From contig WBVU01000017.1 in assembly GCA_009192285.1 (NCBI GenBank), forward strand, positions 682,001-746,000: a stretch of 64,000 nucleotides of DNA. Direction: 5' to 3'. The position numbers and the translations under genes were made by a program. Origin of the DNA: Morchella semilibera. Its lineage: Eukaryota > Ascomycota > Pezizomycetes > Pezizales > Morchellaceae. Positions 59,138-64,000 of the stretch are shown in pieces; the first letter of the stretch is position 1; each line of letters opens with the position of its first letter. A model generated the notes under the pieces. That model was not told the DNA's origin. It ran no database searches and worked only from the letters and a program-made list of their open reading frames with translations.

Positions 59138-60021
59138 TCACTCGATGCACAGCCCTATCTCCTTCTCCTTCTCTAGTTGACCAATCCCTTTGATTTCCCC
59201 GTCGCCCTCTACTCCGACCACTGACCTTAAAAACTCCTCACTGGCATTTCTAACGAGCACATGGATGTGCTCCACGCTCCGTACACTCTGGATACTGGCC
59301 CAGTTCTTGAACCATAGCACATTATCCTTCCCTAGGTGTTGTTTAAACGTTCGGTTCACGTAGTCATCTATTATTTTTCTCGATTCAGGCGTGAGGTCAC
59401 CTGCAGGAACCGAATCCGCTTGTGTCGCGATTGGAGCCTTTGTCCAGCAGACAAGATGTACTAAAGCATAACGATATGATGTTAGTATTATCTATAAGTC
59501 TGGTCTAGGAAAGGGCTGAACCTACAAATTCCCGGTGCATTCCCGTACGGCCAGTCATTGATCAGCACCTTCGTATCTTCTATTGAAGTCCTTTAGCTTC
59601 GCCTCCACACTACCTTTAACAAAAAAAAAAGAAAAAAAGAAAAGAAAGGAATCCAACCTTCGCACGCGTATGGTGTTTGGTTTCTTGGTTCCAAATCCTT
59701 CCAACCTAGGCGCTCTTTCAAAATGAATGCCTGGATGGTACCGTACTCCCCCCTTGTTTTCTGGGACCAGGAAATATACCGCCTCAAATCCGACGGAACT
59801 CTTTTCAGATCCTCCAGCTTATTCTGCTCTGTAATTTCTAATTAGCCTAGAACCCGTCTCGGTCAATCGCGGAAGCTATACTAACCGATAATTAGTTTTA
59901 GGTCCCCCCAGGTCATTAGTTTGAAGCTCTCGTCGGGGGTTTCGAGCTGCTTAGCATCCTTCTCGGTGAGCTGGTAGCCATCGTGGGAAGCTTCGGCAGG
60001 ATTAATTTCTTGTACCGTCAT
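59138..60021 (-). CDS. GIG1: GIG1-type N-acetylglucosamine-induced protein (DUF3605)
   Basis: Four exons (60021-59886, 59828-59658, 59579-59526, 59460-59138) encode 227 residues. All joins keep frame, with phase-1 introns at each step. The family's signatures are present in order: FKLMTWGDLKLIIG, DLRRYISWSQKTR, VLINDWPYGNAPGI, HLVCWTK, LTPESRKIIDDYVNRTF, NVLWFKNWASIQSVRSVEHI-HVLVR. Candida albicans GIG1 is strongly induced by N-acetylglucosamine, but its biochemical role is not settled; other fungal members are widespread and uncharacterised. Exon 3 is only 54 nt and holds the invariant DWPYG. No signal peptide or membrane segment is visible. I do not infer a GlcNAc response here from sequence alone. 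Confidence 0.87.
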
Positions 60022-62479
60022 TCTGTCGAGATTTTATCCGGGGAAGTTCTGAAAAATGTGGTGTAAGAATGAGTGTGAAGATGTAAAAGAGAACAGGTAT
60101 TGTCTACAGAGCTAATCTACCGTGGCTGGTTAGGACTCCCCGTCTCGTCCCTGCATTCGACTTGCCTTTTGTGGGGGGCTGTGGCTAGGGCCAAGCCACA
60201 CTTCTCAGGCGGTGGTGCACTCCGCTTATCAAGACTTGTAATAAACGAGTGCCATAGCTCTGGGGTTTGGTAATATGTACCATTTCTTTTCTGGCTCCTG
60301 GTCCTATTTTTAGAACAAGGGTTAGATAGATTTATGTGAAGCTTATCGAAGCTTAATTCTCAGCCTCTTCTTCCTTGTGGAATGCAATGCCAATAACAGA
60401 GTCAGGCTGTGGACGTCAAGAGCAAATTACTGCAAACAAAACCAGCAGGCAGGGCCCGCCGTCAGCAGGTGAGCGACTGTACCAATCCTAAATGGAAGTA
60501 CTTTGGTTGCCATTCGATCTCATACAATCACTAGCGCAACACCATTTATCACACTGACCTTTTGAATGCCTTGCTATGGGGAGATCGCCGCAAGGAAGCG
60601 CCAATTCGCAAGCTGTTCCAGGTCCAAAGGTGAATTAAACAATGTATCATGTCTTGGCTGCATGAATTTCGCTTTATCTTCGGAAACCCTCAAACCTCTT
60701 GTCACTCAAGCCAGCCTGAGGATCTGCTCTAGGTTTAAAGGTCTCTCGCAGGCGTCAGATGGCTTTTTTTTTTTTTTTTTTTTGGCGTGATTGCAAGAGA
60801 GATTTAACCCGAAACCACGGTTCATGTCTGATTTTACATCCACTGGAGGTATCTTATAATTTTTCAAGTCACAATTCAAACATAAGCTCTCGGCTTTAGA
60901 GACTGTATTTTGCGACATATGATGTAATGTTGTAAAGCACGTCCCCGTGTCTCGTCACGTTATCGCACGCATACTAATGATTAATGTAAGACATGGACAA
61001 CACAGTCCAACCTAGATAGCGCCCGAGAAACCTGAGAGAAAAAAATTCTCTGCCGTGTGTGATGAGGCCTGTATACCGACCGATATAACCTATGATATCG
61101 CAGTTAGAGACCAAGAGAAGTTGATAATCACTACTCGGCGTCTTCCGATTACCCCCGTCAGCTGAAGCTGGGGTAAATGCATCAGCATAATATCGATAGG
61201 TAGGTCTAGGGCGAACTTGCACATGAAGAGATCAATTTCAGCTGAGAACTTGCATTAAGGATTTGATTTACAAATTCCTGGCTGAAGGATCGAGATGATA
61301 CATGTAGTTACGCTCAACAGTACTATGGACCAATCTATGTGCTATGTAGGTATCCTCTTCACCTCTGCGGTCGATTTCTCGCGTGCAGGTGACGCGGGGA
61401 GAAGCCAGTTGGGGAAAGGGAAAAGTAAATATATTAAGTTACCGAGCGAGCTCTGGATCGGATAAGAATTGCACGTTTGGATAACTGGCTGGGAAAGGGT
61501 GCTGCCTGCTTACACCGAGCTCTTCCCTGTTACACGCGAGATGCTAAAAATCATTCGTTTGTTTGTTGTGACAGGGGAACACGGAGACAGAGGGGCCGAT
61601 CCCAACTTTCAAAGCCGAAAACTATTGGTGGGAAGGCTTTGTGATATCGGGCTCGCTTTTAACACAGTGGGGTGCGAGTACGCTTGACAGGCTTCCCCTT
61701 GGATGCGCTCAGCAGCCTAAGGCTCTAGTGGAGTTCGTGGGGAAGAATGCCGTGGTGGGGTTTATATCTGCATGAAGTTATAGCTGGTGTCTCTTTTGTC
61801 TCCTTGAGTAGCTGGACTACAAAACAAGAGCTACAGGTAGTAAATAACAATCCCAGCATCAATCTACAGGTTATCCTCTAGCGCCCACCGGCCAACCTAC
61901 AAACAGCGAAATCACGGGTCCAAATAGAGTAGTGGAAGTAAAGTAGTCTAGGTATATAGTAGATATAAATATATATCAGGAGGCTGGGAGTACAAATAGT
62001 TATAATTGATTTGCAATCGCGGCTATTGTTGACATCGTCGTCCATTGTTACTGTAGAATAGGTCTCACATGCGGCGACTCGTAGTGGGTTCAACTCTGCC
62101 CGGACCAAGAAACCCAGGAACTAATAATCTCAGCTAGTGACAAGAATGAATCTGTATCACACACCTGCTGCACCCATCCATCTCTCCGTGACGTGGGTGG
62201 TCCACTCCCTGGCCCTCTATGCACCACCACCCTCCTTCCTCTTTGATTCGGCGTGGGAGCCCATAAAGGAGCGGGATTGCCCCGGCCTTGTCCACTGGCC
62301 CATCTGAGTTTTTTTTTTTATTACTGTGGTACTTACTAGCTAGCGAACCTTACTTTGTCTTTGACTTCGGCTTCGGTCGATTGTCTGCCTGGCAGTACTA
62401 GCAGTATTCTTCTTTCTTCGCGACACGAATTGATTTTGTTTACATCTCGTTGTCACGTGGAGATCACCACTTTGTAAAC
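60022..62479. other. Intergenic between GIG1 and the carrier gene
   Basis: A divergent region of 2.5 kb with both promoters and no gene I can support. It contains a T-tract at about 60764-60783 and one TACATGTA at 61299. Confidence 0.6.
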
Positions 62480-64000
62480 ATGGCTCGTTCAACTCGGAAC
62501 TACGGTAACGGGAGCTCGAGTGTCATGGACACTGGTCATGTTAGTATCACACCTTCATACCGTATATGCAAATTCTAACACCTTGCGCAGGATGGTTATG
62601 ATACATACCAACATGTCAAGTAAATATGTCTTCCCCTCTCTACACCCTCAGCGCGGTGCTAACAATTCCCAGAAGAACAGAGATTGTCAAGCATGGCGAC
62701 TCCCATGACAACCGCCTTCACTCCCCAGGACATGGCCATAAACATGACCTTGGACATCATCGCACCTACAGCCACGACCATACGGAGCACCATCACCGTC
62801 TCGGAGAAAACGCAGTCCCGGCACTTGTCCAGGCCTTTTCCGGTGCCGTTGGCTCTTCAATCGCTGGTATCGCAACTCACCCCCTCGATATCGTGGTAAA
62901 ACGTCTCCAGGTCCAGCGCCATATACAAAACCAGATCCTCGCATCAAAGAGGCAGCAGTCTAAGACTCGCAAAAGTGGTAGCAGCCGCTCTGAGCAAGGT
63001 GGGCGTGTGATCGAAGAAGAGTGGGAAGAGACAGTCGAGGAATATCACTATGACCTGCAGTATGACGGAGTTATCGATTGTGCTAAGAAGATCTGGGAAG
63101 CGGAAGGCCTTGGAGGTTTTTACACCGGTGTTGTAGAGGAGACTATTGGTACTTTGGGATCTGCATTCTGGTATTATGCTACATGTAAGGATAACCCGCT
63201 GCCGCTCCAAGAATCTCAACACTAACAGTCAATAGACTCCTATATTCGCAACAAGCGCCTTCACAAGCGTCACTCCCCAAAGCTCCCGGTGTTGGAAGAA
63301 CTATTAATCGGCCTCGTTGCTGGTTCCGCATCGCGCCTCTTCCTCACGCCCTTCAACAATATTTCAACTAGGAAGCAAACCCATGCAATGCTTCACCCCA
63401 ACGCTAAAGCCCCTGGAATTGTACAGATCTACCATGATATCATGCGGGAAAAGGGTATCACCGGATTCTGGTCGGGTTACTCTGCAAACATGTTTTTGTC
63501 GCTGAACCCGACAATGACCTTCTTGATTTACGAGTCGCTCAAGAACTTTGCAGGCGGTAACAGGAGACAGATGAAAGGTGCTGAAACGTTTCTGATTGCT
63601 GCGGTTGCAAAGGCTATAGCAACTGGTATAACATACCCACTTTCAGTCGCAAAGAGTAGGTCGCAGGTCGCGAATGAGGAAGATGATTTCCAATTCAGCA
63701 GTATCACTAGTGTTGGGACGGCCGGCCAAGCGATCAAGGATAGGATCTCCAAGCGCAAGAGGAGTGCTGGGAATCTCATTGTAGTATTGGCAGAAATTTT
63801 CAAACGTGAGGGTATCATGGGGCTTTATGAGGGTGTAATCGGGGAGCTCCTTCGAGGGTTTGTATCCAGCGGTAAGTCCAGTTGTTCACCCACGCGATTT
63901 TTGTGAGAACTGCAGCTAATGATGACTCAGGAATTACAATGGTAATCAAGGAATCTGTTCATCGCACAATTCTTTCGCTGTACTACTTCGTGATGCGCGC
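62480..64000 (+). CDS. ANT1: Peroxisomal carrier of the PMP47/ANT1 type (cut by window edge)
   Basis: Five exons visible: 62480-62539, 62591-62619, 62673-63184, 63236-63871 and 63931 to the edge, so the C-terminus is missing. Intron signals are clear (GTTAGT, GTAAAT, GTAAGG, GTAAGT; GCTAAC and ACTAAC branch points). Three mitochondrial-carrier repeats are visible, with variant signatures THPLDIVVKR, TPFNNISTR and TYPLSVAKSR. GFWSGYSANMFLSLNPTMTFLIYESLK, with the 'NP-x-x-x-F-x-x-YE' pattern, is typical of PMP47/PMP34/Ant1 and unlike most mitochondrial carriers. Those proteins import ATP into peroxisomes in exchange for AMP to activate fatty acids. An N-terminal tail of about 70 residues contains a His-rich stretch (GHGHKHDLGHH, HDHTEHHH), which is not part of the carrier fold. 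Starting at MARS uses a short exon and explains the otherwise detached upstream frames. A mitochondrial carrier of another subtype remains possible. Confidence 0.8.

Overview
The window looks like chromosomal DNA of a filamentous ascomycete (Pezizomycotina). The coding genes have short introns (about 45-140 nt) with fungal donor sites (GTAAGT, GTATGT, GTTAGT) and CTAAC/CTGAC-type branch points. The gene set is fungal throughout: ATG17, a MET30/sconB-type F-box WD40 protein, a fungal-type single-chain acetyl-CoA carboxylase, SND2, and a GIG1/DUF3605 protein. I cannot name the species. The long gene-free stretches are unusual for a compact ascomycete genome.

Layout, left to right. ATG17 (-) and the MET30/sconB homologue (+) are divergent and share a 1.2-kb upstream region, which holds a perfect match to the CYS3 sulfur-regulator consensus. 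A stretch of about 16.4 kb (5984-22376) follows in which I find no gene; it holds microsatellites, homopolymers and small palindromic repeats. Next come a CBM21 protein-phosphatase-1 targeting subunit (+), a 3.2-kb gap, a mitochondrial BolA protein BOL3 (+, with a probable one-base frameshift) and, convergent with it, the YEATS protein YAF9 (-). A second gene-poor stretch of 8.1 kb (30155-38258) includes an AT-rich part, and ends at a small BTB-like protein gene (+). Acetyl-CoA carboxylase ACC1 (-, seven exons) is convergent with that gene. After a 3.6-kb gap come a gamma-glutamyltranspeptidase (+), an unrecognised two-exon gene (-), SND2 (+), histone H4 (-), a GIG1 homologue (-), and a carrier of the peroxisomal PMP47/ANT1 type (+) that runs off the right edge.

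The genes do not form a cluster with one shared pathway; they are mostly housekeeping genes. Two loose links are visible. The MET30 homologue (repressor of sulfur assimilation) and the gamma-glutamyltranspeptidase (glutathione salvage) both touch sulfur metabolism but lie 46 kb apart. ACC1 (malonyl-CoA synthesis) and the peroxisomal carrier (ATP for beta-oxidation) both touch fatty acids. I infer nothing further from this proximity.

The most notable non-genic signal is the palindrome TACATGTA. I count 22 copies by eye, all outside coding exons, where about one would be expected by chance in 64 kb. I found no convincing tRNA, rRNA, CRISPR array or intact transposon. Exon boundaries were derived by hand from splice signals, reading-frame continuity and remembered family motifs, not by alignment.
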